Counted from the stretch's first letter, positions 1 through 8,278 are shown. The stretch: DNA of 20,465 nt from an uncultured Bacilli bacterium (GCA_934119965.1 CAKOTA010000020.1:1-20465); one strand, 5' to 3'. Program-made: numbers and translations. Notes: generated by a model not told the origin, from the sequence alone.

Positions 1-107
1 ATTGTTTCTAGTAATCCTTTTAATAAATGTTTATTTTGTTCATTTAAAAATATTTCTTTGAATGGTCTATCAAATTTGCAAGTATAAAATTTTTTATCAT
101 TTTGCAT
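1..107 (-). CDS. Rpn family PD-(D/E)XK nuclease / putative transposase, N-terminal fragment
   Basis: Only the first 35 codons lie in the window; the gene runs off the left edge. The peptide begins MQNDKKFYTCKFDRPFKEIF and continues with NEQNKHLLKGLLET. This matches the usual opening of the Rpn/PDDEXK_2 family (an FD-x-x-FK-x-IF-x-NE-x-N pattern followed by a leucine-rich helix). These proteins are recombination-promoting nucleases or transposase-like proteins. The start at 107 is chosen because GGAGG lies 7 nt upstream (minus strand, about 114-120); an in-frame ATG at 113 is too close to that site. The catalytic residues would lie outside the window, so activity cannot be judged. It is a separate unit from the Tad operon, which ends in a terminator just upstream. 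Confidence 0.7.
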   Translation of the reverse strand, partial: MQNDKKFYTCKFDRPFKEIFLNEQNKHLLKGLLET

Positions 108-257
108 AAGCATTCCTCCTTTAGTGAAGAAAGAATATCATTTATTTGGTTTAATGTAAAATGACTAATTTTGTTAGTTTTTTAACTAATTTTGGAAATT
201 GACTTAATCAAATTTTAAAATTGAATATAGTTTTTTATAAATTTATACAAAATTTAT

Positions 258-283
258 AAAAAAAAGAATAATTTCTTATTCTT
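258..283 (-). terminator. Rho-independent terminator of the Tad operon
   Basis: On the minus strand AAGAATAA, loop GAAA, TTATTCTT forms a perfect 8-bp stem followed directly by a run of T. It starts immediately after the TAG stop codon of the last Tad gene. Confidence 0.9.
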
Positions 284-1069
284 CTAAAAATTCATCATAC
301 TCATCATAGCAAATAATAATAACAATAAGATTCCTCCACCTGTTACAAATAACATTTGCATTGTTTTGTTTTCCATTGTTTCAAGTCTTGCTTTATATTT
401 TTGTTCTCTGGCTTTATTTTGTAAAGATGAAACTGTACGAGAAAACATTACTAATTGTTCTTGTTTATTTTCTTGTGAACCTAAACCTAAACGATATAAT
501 AAACGCATCATACGCATTGAATCCCTAACTGGATATTCTTTAGCAAAATCCATATATGGGTCAACACTAGCATCACCTTCATCAATTCTAGCAACTAATC
601 TTCTAAGACCAGACTGAAATATCTCAGGAGCTGTTTTAATAGATCTTGATAAAGCTACTGGAACAGTATAATGTTGAATTAAAATTTCCAAACTTTTTAA
701 ATAATATGGTAACATTTGATCAATTTTTGATAAATTCTTTTTATAATAAGATTTAAGTTTAGAATAAGGTTGTTTAAATATTACATATCCCAATATAAAT
801 GAAACTAATACATTTATAAATGAACTATTATACATTGAAAATATAAATATTAAACATATAATTGTAATTATACCATTTCTTACTCTCTTACCAAACAAAT
901 CATTTACATCAACTGTATCTCCATATCTGATGTTAAGTAAAAACTTATAATCTTCTTCCATTAAAAATCTAAAATAAGGTTCTGTATCTCCAATAAATTT
1001 TCTAGTATCAATTGTTTTAGTATATTCAAGCATGAATATTAAAACTGCAGCTATAATTATAAATTCCAT
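284..1069 (-). CDS. tadC: TadC-like type II secretion F domain membrane protein
   Basis: Inner-membrane platform component of a Tad/type IV-like pilus or secretion machine. The 261 residues contain an N-terminal hydrophobic segment (about 2-14), a hydrophobic pair around 67-97, a cytoplasmic helical T2SSF-like part (about 105-235; DQMLPYYLKSLEILI, SIKTAPEIF, GDASVDPYMDFA) and a last membrane helix (about 238-258). This is the TadB/TadC arrangement. It is the final gene of the operon: its ATG overlaps the stop of the TadB-like gene by one base (TAATG), which implies translational coupling. TadC is assigned by gene order and by pairing with a second, larger F-domain protein; the TadB/TadC labels could be swapped by a profile search, but the F-domain assignment is solid. 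Confidence 0.82.
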   Translation of the reverse strand: MEFIIIAAVLIFMLEYTKTIDTRKFIGDTEPYFRFLMEEDYKFLLNIRYGDTVDVNDLFGKRVRNGIITIICLIFIFSMYNSSFINVLVSFILGYVIFKQPYSKLKSYYKKNLSKIDQMLPYYLKSLEILIQHYTVPVALSRSIKTAPEIFQSGLRRLVARIDEGDASVDPYMDFAKEYPVRDSMRMMRLLYRLGLGSQENKQEQLVMFSRTVSSLQNKAREQKYKARLETMENKTMQMLFVTGGGILLLLLFAMMSMMNF

Positions 1070-1974
1070 TATTCAGCCCCCACATTCTCATTATAATATT
1101 TTTCACCACTTAATAAGAAATAAGTGTTTATAATTATAATTCCATGTAATAAAATTTGTACTAGGAAATTACTATCTAATAATTTAATATATGATTCAAC
1201 ACCTAATAAGTATTGAACTAACATAACCATTAAATACAATACAATACCAAATTGTAAGAATTTTTTATGGAACTCGGCCCTATCCATTCTGTCACGATAT
1301 ACATTTTCAACAAGCATATCGATATCTAATGACATATTTTCTAATGCATCACTAGAGTTTTTAGAACCTTCATTTGTGATTTGTAAGAATAATTGATGCA
1401 TATTTCTTACAATAAAGTAATCATATTTTTCATTCATATATTCAATTGATTGTTCAACTGTACCATTTTCGTAAGCTAAATCAATCATTGTTTGAACATC
1501 TGATTTTACAGGATCTTCTAAAATTCCTGATTCAACAACTCCTTCTAATGCCTTAACAAAAGATTGAGTTGTGGCAAATTCCATAATTGTATTTGTTGTA
1601 TATACTTGGATTTGTTCAAATATATACTCACTGTATAATCTCTTACATCTTAAATATGTAAGATAAGGGATTACAGATACTGCTATTAAAGCATAAATTA
1701 TGGAAAGAATTATATTGTAGAAGTATAAATATGATATTATTGCAGCTGAAACAGCAAATACAACAATTTGAATCGCATATTGTTTTTTAGTATATTCTTG
1801 TCCTAAATCTTTTACTTTTTGTCTTATTTCTCTAAAAGAATATGGAGCAAATTTATCATATATACTTCCTGCTTGTTTAGCAATGTACCTATAAATATTA
1901 TCGCCTTGATGATTACGATAAGACATAACAAACACTACGATAAATGCTATAAGTATAAATATTACAAATTCCAT
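1069..1974 (-). CDS. tadB: TadB-like type II secretion F domain membrane protein
   Basis: A 301-residue platform protein that would work with the TadC-like protein and the upstream ATPase. An N-terminal membrane helix (about 3-18) is followed by a basic cytoplasmic stretch. A hydrophobic pair lies at about 68-105 (IVVFAVSAAIISYLYFYN onward), then a helical T2SSF segment (about 110-235, with YTTNTIMEFATTQSFVKALE and a run rich in E, D and N). Two further membrane helices close the protein (about 240-260 and 268-290). The start ATG lies about 10 nt after the ATPase gene, with an AGGAGG-type site on the minus strand near 1981-1986. The 3' end overlaps the next start by one base. I see no truncation. 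Confidence 0.82.
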   Translation of the reverse strand: MEFVIFILIAFIVVFVMSYRNHQGDNIYRYIAKQAGSIYDKFAPYSFREIRQKVKDLGQEYTKKQYAIQIVVFAVSAAIISYLYFYNIILSIIYALIAVSVIPYLTYLRCKRLYSEYIFEQIQVYTTNTIMEFATTQSFVKALEGVVESGILEDPVKSDVQTMIDLAYENGTVEQSIEYMNEKYDYFIVRNMHQLFLQITNEGSKNSSDALENMSLDIDMLVENVYRDRMDRAEFHKKFLQFGIVLYLMVMLVQYLLGVESYIKLLDSNFLVQILLHGIIIINTYFLLSGEKYYNENVGAE

Positions 1975-1984
1975 ATTATACCTC

Positions 1985-3088
1985 CTATTCTAAGATAACT
2001 TCAACATCGTTTGATGTTCCTTCTGAAGTGTCAGTTTCCTTAATAATATTTTCGTTAAGGACAACTCCTTGTGCATCTAAATAACTAATTAAATATTTAG
2101 ATGGCCTTTTTTTAACTACATGACCTGTTGATGATTTTTGATAAATTGTATTATATACAGCATTATTATTTTCATCAACATAAAACTCTGTAACTTCTCC
2201 AATTTCACGAATAAATCTTTTTGTTTGATTATCTTGATATCCTCTTATATATACACCAATTTGAATGTACCTATAAATTGATTTCAAGAATTGTTCAATA
2301 TCTTGATTTGTTTCAAGCAAACTATACATACGGTTTGGTATAGATGCTGCTTTATCGGCGTGAATAGTAGACAAAATATAGTGTCCAGAAGATATAGAGT
2401 TACGAACTGCTAGAACAGCTTCTGCACTACGAACTTCGGACAATAATATCCATTTAGGGTTTTGACGCATACATGTAACTAATACATCTGAATAAGATGC
2501 TATATTATTAGTTTTCATAGCTACAATATCTCTATGTGGAAATATTCTGTCTAAGTGAAGTTCCAATGTATCTTCTATTGTTATTATTTTCTCATCCGGT
2601 CTAGTATGAGCTGCTAAATATTTAACAAATTCTGTTTTACCCGAACCAGTTTCACCACAAACTATTATATTGCAGTGTCCTTGAACACATTGTATTAAGA
2701 AATCATGAATATCTAATTCGATATATTTTTCTTGTAATAATTTATTTTTTTCAAGTCTTATTTTAGCTGGTGTTTTACGAATAACACAAGCAATTCCATT
2801 TTTAGCAATAGAATCATGTATAAAATTAAGACGCAATTCTGCTTCCTCAGCATCCAAGAATGGATGAGCCATATTAAATGTCTTACCCATTACATTGGAA
2901 CATTGGAATGCTAATTTCTCCATAAATGCGTTATTTATAGCCGGATTTTCAACTCTAAAAATCCCCCTTGATAATGTTTTTAACCAAACCTGTCCACCAT
3001 TACTATATGAAATATCAGTAATGTCATCATTATCTAAATACTCTTTAACTGGCCCAAAATCAATTTGGGAAAACATGCTATTATTCAT
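1985..3088 (-). CDS. tadA: TadA/CpaF-type secretion ATPase
   Basis: Cytoplasmic hexameric ATPase that powers assembly or secretion. The 367 residues hold all the landmarks of the PilT/VirB11/CpaF family: Walker A GETGSGKT at 145-152, the Asp box TIEDTLEL at about 170-177, a Walker B region WILLSEVR at 213-220, and the His box STIHAD ending near residue 244. CpaF proteins are usually longer (about 400-480) because of extra N-terminal sequence, so this is a compact form. No clear Shine-Dalgarno precedes the ATG. The upstream SAF gene stops 5 nt before it, so translation is probably coupled. It sits between the SAF/CpaB-like gene and the two F-domain genes, the usual Gram-positive Tad order. Confidence 0.92.
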   Translation of the reverse strand: MNNSMFSQIDFGPVKEYLDNDDITDISYSNGGQVWLKTLSRGIFRVENPAINNAFMEKLAFQCSNVMGKTFNMAHPFLDAEEAELRLNFIHDSIAKNGIACVIRKTPAKIRLEKNKLLQEKYIELDIHDFLIQCVQGHCNIIVCGETGSGKTEFVKYLAAHTRPDEKIITIEDTLELHLDRIFPHRDIVAMKTNNIASYSDVLVTCMRQNPKWILLSEVRSAEAVLAVRNSISSGHYILSTIHADKAASIPNRMYSLLETNQDIEQFLKSIYRYIQIGVYIRGYQDNQTKRFIREIGEVTEFYVDENNNAVYNTIYQKSSTGHVVKKRPSKYLISYLDAQGVVLNENIIKETDTSEGTSNDVEVILE

Positions 3089-3093
3089 ATTAA

Positions 3094-3921
3094 TTAGCTT
3101 TCTTTAGTAGTATTGTCTTCAGTTTTTTCAGTATTGCTTTGAAGTTCATCATTTGGAACAGTGTTGGCATTAATAAAGTCTTTTAATGTTTGTGAACTTA
3201 CAACAGTTTCGCCTTCTTCTGCTTCTACAACTACACCATGTGGAACTGGGAATAAAACTGTTGAATATGAACTCATATAGCTTGCTTTTCTAAGTAAGAT
3301 ATTAAGTTCTGGTTGTAATCCAAATATTAATGTAGATGGTGTTCTTGCTTCTGTACTGTTTTCAAAAACATGTCTACCTTGTGAATCTTTAACTGCTAAA
3401 ACTTTAACATTTTCAATTAATTTACCAACCATTAATGTACCATTTTCATTTACGGCTTTCATATAAATGTCAATGTAATTATCTGGATAAATTGAGTTTC
3501 CATAAGTAGTATCCATTGTAACTGGGAAGTTATATGGAACTTCTCCTTTTTCTAATTTTACAAATGCAGAATCAGGTAGTGTACTTTGTTCTACAACAGT
3601 ACCTCTATAGAACATACTTCCCTTTGGAATTACAGTATTGTAACCACTGTATTTATTTATTATTTGATTTCTATCAGTAATTACATCACCAACTCTTAAT
3701 ACGACTGGTGCTACATCGATAAATTCTATCATATCAGATGTAATTTGTGTTTTTGGCTGAATTTCTACCGCAGCTACTGGAACAGATACTGGACTAACGT
3801 TTTTATTAATTTGATAACGATAACCAAAGAATAAAACTAGTATAATTATAAGTACCCCTATTATTGTAACTGTGTTTTTGTTTTGCAAAAATCTTTTTGC
3901 AGCAATTATAAAATTGTTCAT
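3094..3921 (-). CDS. cpaB: SAF domain / CpaB (RcpC)-like pilus assembly protein
   Basis: A 275-residue protein with a short cytoplasmic N-terminus, one membrane helix (about 17-34, TVTIIGVLIIILVLFFGY) and an extracytoplasmic domain. Residues about 45-112 match the SAF/CpaB pattern: PVAAVEIQPKTQITSDMIEF, then a segment ending VIPKGSMFYRGTV. A second beta-rich domain follows (about 125-235), and the C-terminal tail (about 250-275) is rich in N, T, E and S and probably disordered. In Tad systems CpaB/RcpC links the inner machine to the cell surface; in an organism without an outer membrane it is probably an anchor or guide outside the membrane. An AGGAAGAG site precedes the ATG. It lies directly upstream of the ATPase gene. 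Confidence 0.82.
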   Translation of the reverse strand: MNNFIIAAKRFLQNKNTVTIIGVLIIILVLFFGYRYQINKNVSPVSVPVAAVEIQPKTQITSDMIEFIDVAPVVLRVGDVITDRNQIINKYSGYNTVIPKGSMFYRGTVVEQSTLPDSAFVKLEKGEVPYNFPVTMDTTYGNSIYPDNYIDIYMKAVNENGTLMVGKLIENVKVLAVKDSQGRHVFENSTEARTPSTLIFGLQPELNILLRKASYMSSYSTVLFPVPHGVVVEAEEGETVVSSQTLKDFINANTVPNDELQSNTEKTEDNTTKES

Positions 3922-3939
3922 TTTTTCTCTTCCTTTCTT

Positions 3940-4341
3940 TTAATATGGTGTTTCTAATATTGCATCAAGCCTATTTACAATATCAAACTCCATTATTTCG
4001 CCTGTGACATTAGAATTTAATTTTGATGACACTTCTAAACTTACTTTAGGAGGACATTCACTAACATCATAAATATCTATTTGATAAGTGTTTCCAATGG
4101 ATACACTTTCAGCGAACCTTCTTACAAAATTCTCTACGAATTTTTCTCTATTTATGCATATATTACCGTTTGCACTATATTCTGAATAATCAACGGCATC
4201 ATACATTGCAGCTTCTGTTATTTCTTTTAATAATATATAATTTTGTTCATCTGTATTAGTAAGGTTTTGGAAAAAGATGATAAATGCTACAGAAACTACT
4301 CCAAGTACTACTACTAATACACCCCAGAATGACTCTTTCAC
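3940..4341 (-). CDS. Pseudopilin-like single-pass protein of the Tad operon
   Basis: A 133-residue protein starting at GTG, with AGGTGAT a few bases upstream. It has a very short N-terminus (KESFW), one strongly hydrophobic helix (about 7-25) and an extracytoplasmic domain with two cysteines (about residues 61 and 97) that could form a disulfide. The layout resembles TadE-like or minor pilins. I see no canonical prepilin-peptidase site (Gly/Ala before a helix with Glu at +5), so processing is uncertain. It sits between the adhesin gene and the SAF gene and is the only pilin-like candidate in the operon. I cannot assign it to a named family with confidence. Confidence 0.7.
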   Translation of the reverse strand: MKESFWGVLVVVLGVVSVAFIIFFQNLTNTDEQNYILLKEITEAAMYDAVDYSEYSANGNICINREKFVENFVRRFAESVSIGNTYQIDIYDVSECPPKVSLEVSSKLNSNVTGEIMEFDIVNRLDAILETPY

Positions 4342-4349
4342 TTTATCAC

Positions 4350-7292
4350 CTACCTTTTAGCACATGAGTAAAAACTGCTTTTTTGTTTACTTACGTTTTG
4401 ACATTCTCCACCAGTTAATCCATATAATGGATTATGTACAAATGAACTAACACAAGCTACTGAGTTATTTTTTGTACAATCTAAGTTAAAGTCATTATAA
4501 CCTTTTTGTTGATTTTTATTATAATCTCTTATATTACTTATTTTTTCACCATTTAATACAAATGTATATAATGGTGTTTTTGTTTGATAAATAGTGGTTC
4601 CTACTAATCCTTTATTTGTGTTTTTTGCTGTATTTTTATCTTTTGTAGCAGTACCTCTATTATTTCTTATTTTATTGTATACAGTAAGTACTCCATTCCA
4701 GTTTGAACCTGGATATCTACCCTTAACAGTGTTGTTAAACATTCCTACTTGAAGGTTTGCTTGAGTAACTTTTGTATCAGAATCATAGCTTGGGAATGGA
4801 TTTTCTAGTCTAATTGTACGGTAGATTATTCTTCTACCACCAGGACAAACTAATGGTTCACAAACTGCAATTGCTTGTGCTTTTGACATTCCTTGAGCCA
4901 TTTTAACCTGAACACAATCTCTTAATTGTTCATCCATATTTGAAGCGCTTGATCCGTATGTATCAGGACATTTAATATCCTCTGCACCTGGGCAATATTT
5001 AGCAACACAATCTGCATAACTCATTCCTGAATTGATACATGAACCAATTGATATATTATCATTTGGAGATGGACAATATATTGTTTTATCACCAGGTGGA
5101 CATTCTTCTGGTATTTCTACTGATGTATCTTCACAATATTGTATTTGAGCATCTGGACAAGTAATATCTTGATCTATATTCATACAAGTTAAATCTTTTC
5201 CAGCATTTGCTGTTCCTTCTGGACAAATACAAGTGTCTGGTGTTCTTTGTTTTGTAAATTGAACTGGACAAGCATAAACTGAACCATTGCCTTGTTCATC
5301 AGCACCAAATCCTGCCATACCAAAGCTTATATTTGAAATAGTTAACCAATAATCTTCACCAATCACATTTTCAAAAGAAGATGGAATTACAGTTTTATCA
5401 AAATAAATATAGTTTGCCTTAGGTTCAGTTTTAGTATATAGAAATTTATCTTTATCTAAATACTTATATTCTGTCATAAGCATATATGAATTTTCTTTTG
5501 TGATGCTAAATTCACGACTTTTTATCGTATCAACTATACTTGATAACTCACCAGCAGTATCAGTTTCCTGTTTCTTTAAGTCATCAAATTTAAGACCAGT
5601 TGTTTTAAAATTATCACCTATTAATCCTTTATTACCACTCATTTCTCCATCTGAACCAACTGAAGTTTTCTCAGGGTATATATTTACTACATTCTTATAC
5701 CCAACATCACTATAGCTAAATGAAGCTGATGAAGAAAAGTCATATAAATCAGTAGTGGCATTATATTCAGCACATTCTTTATATGTCAACAATATTTGAC
5801 GAGCAACTTCGAAATTGTAAGTGTAATCTGCACATTCATCAATACCGGTTTCGATTGAATCAACAATATCTTGTTTAGCCTTATAAAAATCGTAAGCGGT
5901 TTTTTCTGCATCAAGAAGTGCCTGATATTCAGCTGTTGTTTGAGTATAATGGGCACCATCAGAATATGTAACTTCATAAGTTTTTTCACCAGTGTAATTG
6001 TTAACTGCATTAGCGGCTTTTTGGTACTCTGCCGCAGCTTTATCTCTTATTATAATTGCTTCAGAATATTTATATTCCTTACTAACAGCCCAATCTTCAT
6101 TATCATAGGCATTCTTACACCAACCTTTATAAACATTCTTATCAGGTGACTCGGTAACCTTTTCAGTTATTTTTTGTCTCATATCTTCCAAAGTTCCAAC
6201 TATAGGTTTTCTTTTATAAGTAGATTTTTTATGATTGCTTTTCAAACTTATATATAATTTACTATATTCTGCAACTGGATCTTTTTTACAAGCAAATGGC
6301 ATATTTTCATCTGGTAAAATTCCAATTTTACAAGTTAATTTTCCCCAAAATCTAAGAGGATATGCATCCTTATAAAATTTACTGTTGCTATTAGAAGACG
6401 AAGTAGGCCAAATCATATAAGAACCCAATTGTAATTTTTCTCCAAACTTGCTTGGCATTGTAGCTGCACCATATTCCTCACAATAAACACGGCAATATGC
6501 ATTTCCACTAAGTGCTTTTTCTTCTCCATATTCGACATGAACATCTGATCTGTTACCACTAGTAGACAAATAAGTAAATCCATCTATTTTATTTCCACCT
6601 TTTTTAGTAGAGTCGCAACTCATTCCTGGACTTACTTTTGCCATTTCGCCCAATTTACAAGAAACATCTTCCTCTGTTATCTCTTTGCACCCAGCTAAAG
6701 TAGTTATCATGTCTTGTCCACCAGGTTTAGTAGTGTTTTTCCAAATATAGAAAGTACCAGTACTGCTATTAATTGTCCCTACCACTTTAGTTGCAATCGG
6801 ATCTAGTTCAAGATCACTATACTGACTATTCCCATGACGAAAAGCGCCATTAAATTCTCGGTCATAATATAATATTTGCTTAATAGCATCTTCATCAACA
6901 CCATTCCATGCAACATATTGAGCTATTAACCATTTACCTGTGTCACTTCCTTCGTAATTGCCTTCATTTTTATAGAATGCAAAAGCTTTAATGTAATTAT
7001 CGTTAGTCGCTATGCCGGAGAATACATATTTATCATTAGAAGAAGCAGATAAACCTTGACTGACACACAGTGCTTTAGTACCATCAAGTGTCATTCGAAA
7101 ATAAATAGTACTATGATCAGCACCAAGAAGTCCAGTAAACCTCTGTCCCAAAATACCTGATGTAACAACATCCATTTTAAGATTAGCTTTTGCATCCTCT
7201 TTACTACACGCTTCAGCACTTCTTGCTTCAATGCTATTAGGTAAGATAAATATACATCCCAATATAAATAAATATAATATTTTTTTCTTCAT
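4350..7292 (-). CDS. Large secreted Cys-rich surface protein with probable thioester (TED/TQXA) adhesin domain
   Basis: A 980-residue exported protein with a signal peptide (MKKK, then a hydrophobic stretch to about residue 20, IEARSA). Residues about 45-150 resemble a Gram-positive thioester domain: Cys76 in KALCVS and Gln125 in AQYVAW, matching the Y/L-C-V/I and T/A-Q-x-A/V-x-W motifs whose Cys and Gln form an internal thioester for covalent host binding. Many cysteines follow. Residues about 410-480 are helical and probably coiled coil. Residues about 684-835 are very Cys/Pro-rich and contain two related motifs (SGMSYADCVAKYC near 755 and QGMSKAQAIAVC near 800). The C-terminal part (from RTIRLENPFP, about 846, to CVSSFVH) looks like a separate folded domain. 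No LPxTG and no C-terminal membrane helix are visible, so attachment must be by other means. AGGGGG precedes the ATG. Confidence 0.8.
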   Translation of the reverse strand: MKKKILYLFILGCIFILPNSIEARSAEACSKEDAKANLKMDVVTSGILGQRFTGLLGADHSTIYFRMTLDGTKALCVSQGLSASSNDKYVFSGIATNDNYIKAFAFYKNEGNYEGSDTGKWLIAQYVAWNGVDEDAIKQILYYDREFNGAFRHGNSQYSDLELDPIATKVVGTINSSTGTFYIWKNTTKPGGQDMITTLAGCKEITEEDVSCKLGEMAKVSPGMSCDSTKKGGNKIDGFTYLSTSGNRSDVHVEYGEEKALSGNAYCRVYCEEYGAATMPSKFGEKLQLGSYMIWPTSSSNSNSKFYKDAYPLRFWGKLTCKIGILPDENMPFACKKDPVAEYSKLYISLKSNHKKSTYKRKPIVGTLEDMRQKITEKVTESPDKNVYKGWCKNAYDNEDWAVSKEYKYSEAIIIRDKAAAEYQKAANAVNNYTGEKTYEVTYSDGAHYTQTTAEYQALLDAEKTAYDFYKAKQDIVDSIETGIDECADYTYNFEVARQILLTYKECAEYNATTDLYDFSSSASFSYSDVGYKNVVNIYPEKTSVGSDGEMSGNKGLIGDNFKTTGLKFDDLKKQETDTAGELSSIVDTIKSREFSITKENSYMLMTEYKYLDKDKFLYTKTEPKANYIYFDKTVIPSSFENVIGEDYWLTISNISFGMAGFGADEQGNGSVYACPVQFTKQRTPDTCICPEGTANAGKDLTCMNIDQDITCPDAQIQYCEDTSVEIPEECPPGDKTIYCPSPNDNISIGSCINSGMSYADCVAKYCPGAEDIKCPDTYGSSASNMDEQLRDCVQVKMAQGMSKAQAIAVCEPLVCPGGRRIIYRTIRLENPFPSYDSDTKVTQANLQVGMFNNTVKGRYPGSNWNGVLTVYNKIRNNRGTATKDKNTAKNTNKGLVGTTIYQTKTPLYTFVLNGEKISNIRDYNKNQQKGYNDFNLDCTKNNSVACVSSFVHNPLYGLTGGECQNVSKQKSSFYSCAKR

Positions 7293-7302
7293 ACTTCGCC
7301 CC

Positions 7303-7947
7303 CTAAAACAAATCGTGCTTTCTATTATATAAATATATACCTAAACAACATACAACAATTAAACTTGGTAATATATATATATAATATTTAGTATAAAAAT
7401 CTATAATTTCATCAAAAATTGTTTTTTCTGGTTCTATTATTTCATTATCTTTAATATTTTTACTATTTCTGTATTCAATTACCTTACTTTTCCATTCATC
7501 ATAACTAATAGTTACATTTAACCATTTGCTACATAATTTATAATCTTCTATACCTGAGCAAACTGAATCTTTGTAATATTTATTGTAAGCTGGTATATTA
7601 ACATAATGAGAATAAAAATTAATTGAACCACACGCTATTTCATCTTTGAATACATCAAATCTATAATTTTTGTTTTTTTCAACATTAGGTATTATAATTT
7701 CACCTGAGCTATAATAATAATTTTTTCCATTAGATGCATCATATATAATAAAACCTTCTGGAATATTACTTATTTTAATATTGAAAGTAACATCATCATT
7801 AGATTCAGTATATTCATAATTGACAGAAATGTTTTTTGCCATTTCTTGGTATTTAACTTTTACTGAATTAGCGCATAAATAAGCTTTACTAGAAGGAATG
7901 AAAATGAAAAAACTAATCAAAAATACTAATAACTTTTTCCTCATCAT
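7303..7947 (-). CDS. Secreted, C-terminally membrane-anchored protein, first gene of the Tad operon
   Basis: A 214-residue type I membrane protein. It has a signal peptide (about 1-22, MMRKK then a hydrophobic core ending SSKAYLC), a beta-rich extracytoplasmic part (about 25-120) and a C-terminal membrane helix (about 188-206) followed by the basic tail YNRKHDLF. Four extracytoplasmic cysteines (25, 106, 130, 139) suggest disulfides; the segment around NKYYKDSVCSGIEDYKLCSK looks like a conserved motif. Two ATG codons stand in tandem at 7947; an AGGA site lies about 5 nt upstream. It opens the operon and precedes the adhesin gene by 10 nt, so a role in anchoring or folding the adhesin is plausible, but that is inference. 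Confidence 0.75.
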   Translation of the reverse strand: MMRKKLLVFLISFFIFIPSSKAYLCANSVKVKYQEMAKNISVNYEYTESNDDVTFNIKISNIPEGFIIYDASNGKNYYYSSGEIIIPNVEKNKNYRFDVFKDEIACGSINFYSHYVNIPAYNKYYKDSVCSGIEDYKLCSKWLNVTISYDEWKSKVIEYRNSKNIKDNEIIEPEKTIFDEIIDFYTKYYIYILPSLIVVCCLGIYLYNRKHDLF

Positions 7948-7973
7948 ATCATCCTTTCTACGCTCTTACATGT

Positions 7974-8001
7974 ATTATAACATATTTTTTTTTAGAAACA
8001 A
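7974..8001 (-). promoter_or_regulatory. Promoter of the Tad/adhesin operon
   Basis: On the minus strand an extended -10 (TG-T-TATAAT) has its hexamer at 7974-7979. A weak -35 (TTGTTT, 7996-8001) lies 16 bp upstream. Predicted transcription starts about 20 nt before the first gene. I see no other obvious promoter within the seven-gene run. Confidence 0.65.
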
Positions 8002-8099
8002 ATATTATTTTATAATATATGTGTAAAATTATGACCAATTTCATATTTAGTATGTTCATTATATAAAAATAAATTATAAGAATTAAATACATTAATTTT

Positions 8100-8130
8100 A
8101 AAAAAAATCGAGAGTATTTTTCTCGATTTA
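8100..8130 (-). terminator. Rho-independent terminator downstream of the Fic gene
   Basis: AAATCGAGA and TCTCGATTT (8105-8113 and 8121-8129) form a perfect 9-bp stem with a 7-nt loop. On the minus strand it is followed by a T run. Confidence 0.85.
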
Positions 8131-8273
8131 TTCTTCTTCAATTATATTCGCAACTAGTAATCCAACATTTGTTTCTAAACTTTTAATTTTTTGATAAATT
8201 GTATTTCATTATTTGAATATATTACATTATCTAAATTAATGTTTCCATTATTTTTGTAACATTTTTTTAACAT
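8128..8273 (-). pseudogene. Small frameshifted ORF between the Fic gene and its terminator
   Basis: An ATG at 8273 opens a 32-codon frame (MLKKCYKNNGNINLDNV...) that ends in TAG soon after an A-run (ATCAAAAAATT). One extra A there would join it to a second open frame (KIKSLETNVGLLVANIIEEE) ending in TAA at 8128, exactly at the terminator stem. The joined product would be about 48 residues. It may be a decayed small gene, a homopolymer sequencing error or a -1 frameshift site. There is no clear ribosome-binding site; it starts 5 nt after the Fic stop. The rest of the 330-bp gap between genes holds only the Tad promoter and the Fic terminator. Confidence 0.35.
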
Positions 8274-8278
8274 TTTAT

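Noticed and set aside
5786..6149. Overlapping reading frames on both strands inside the adhesin gene
   Set aside because: They lack ribosome-binding sites and protein-like composition. The 980-residue frame explains the region.
7292..7300. Sortase anchoring of the 980-residue adhesin
   Set aside because: The C-terminus (SSFYSCAKR) has no LPxTG-like motif, hydrophobic helix or basic tail.
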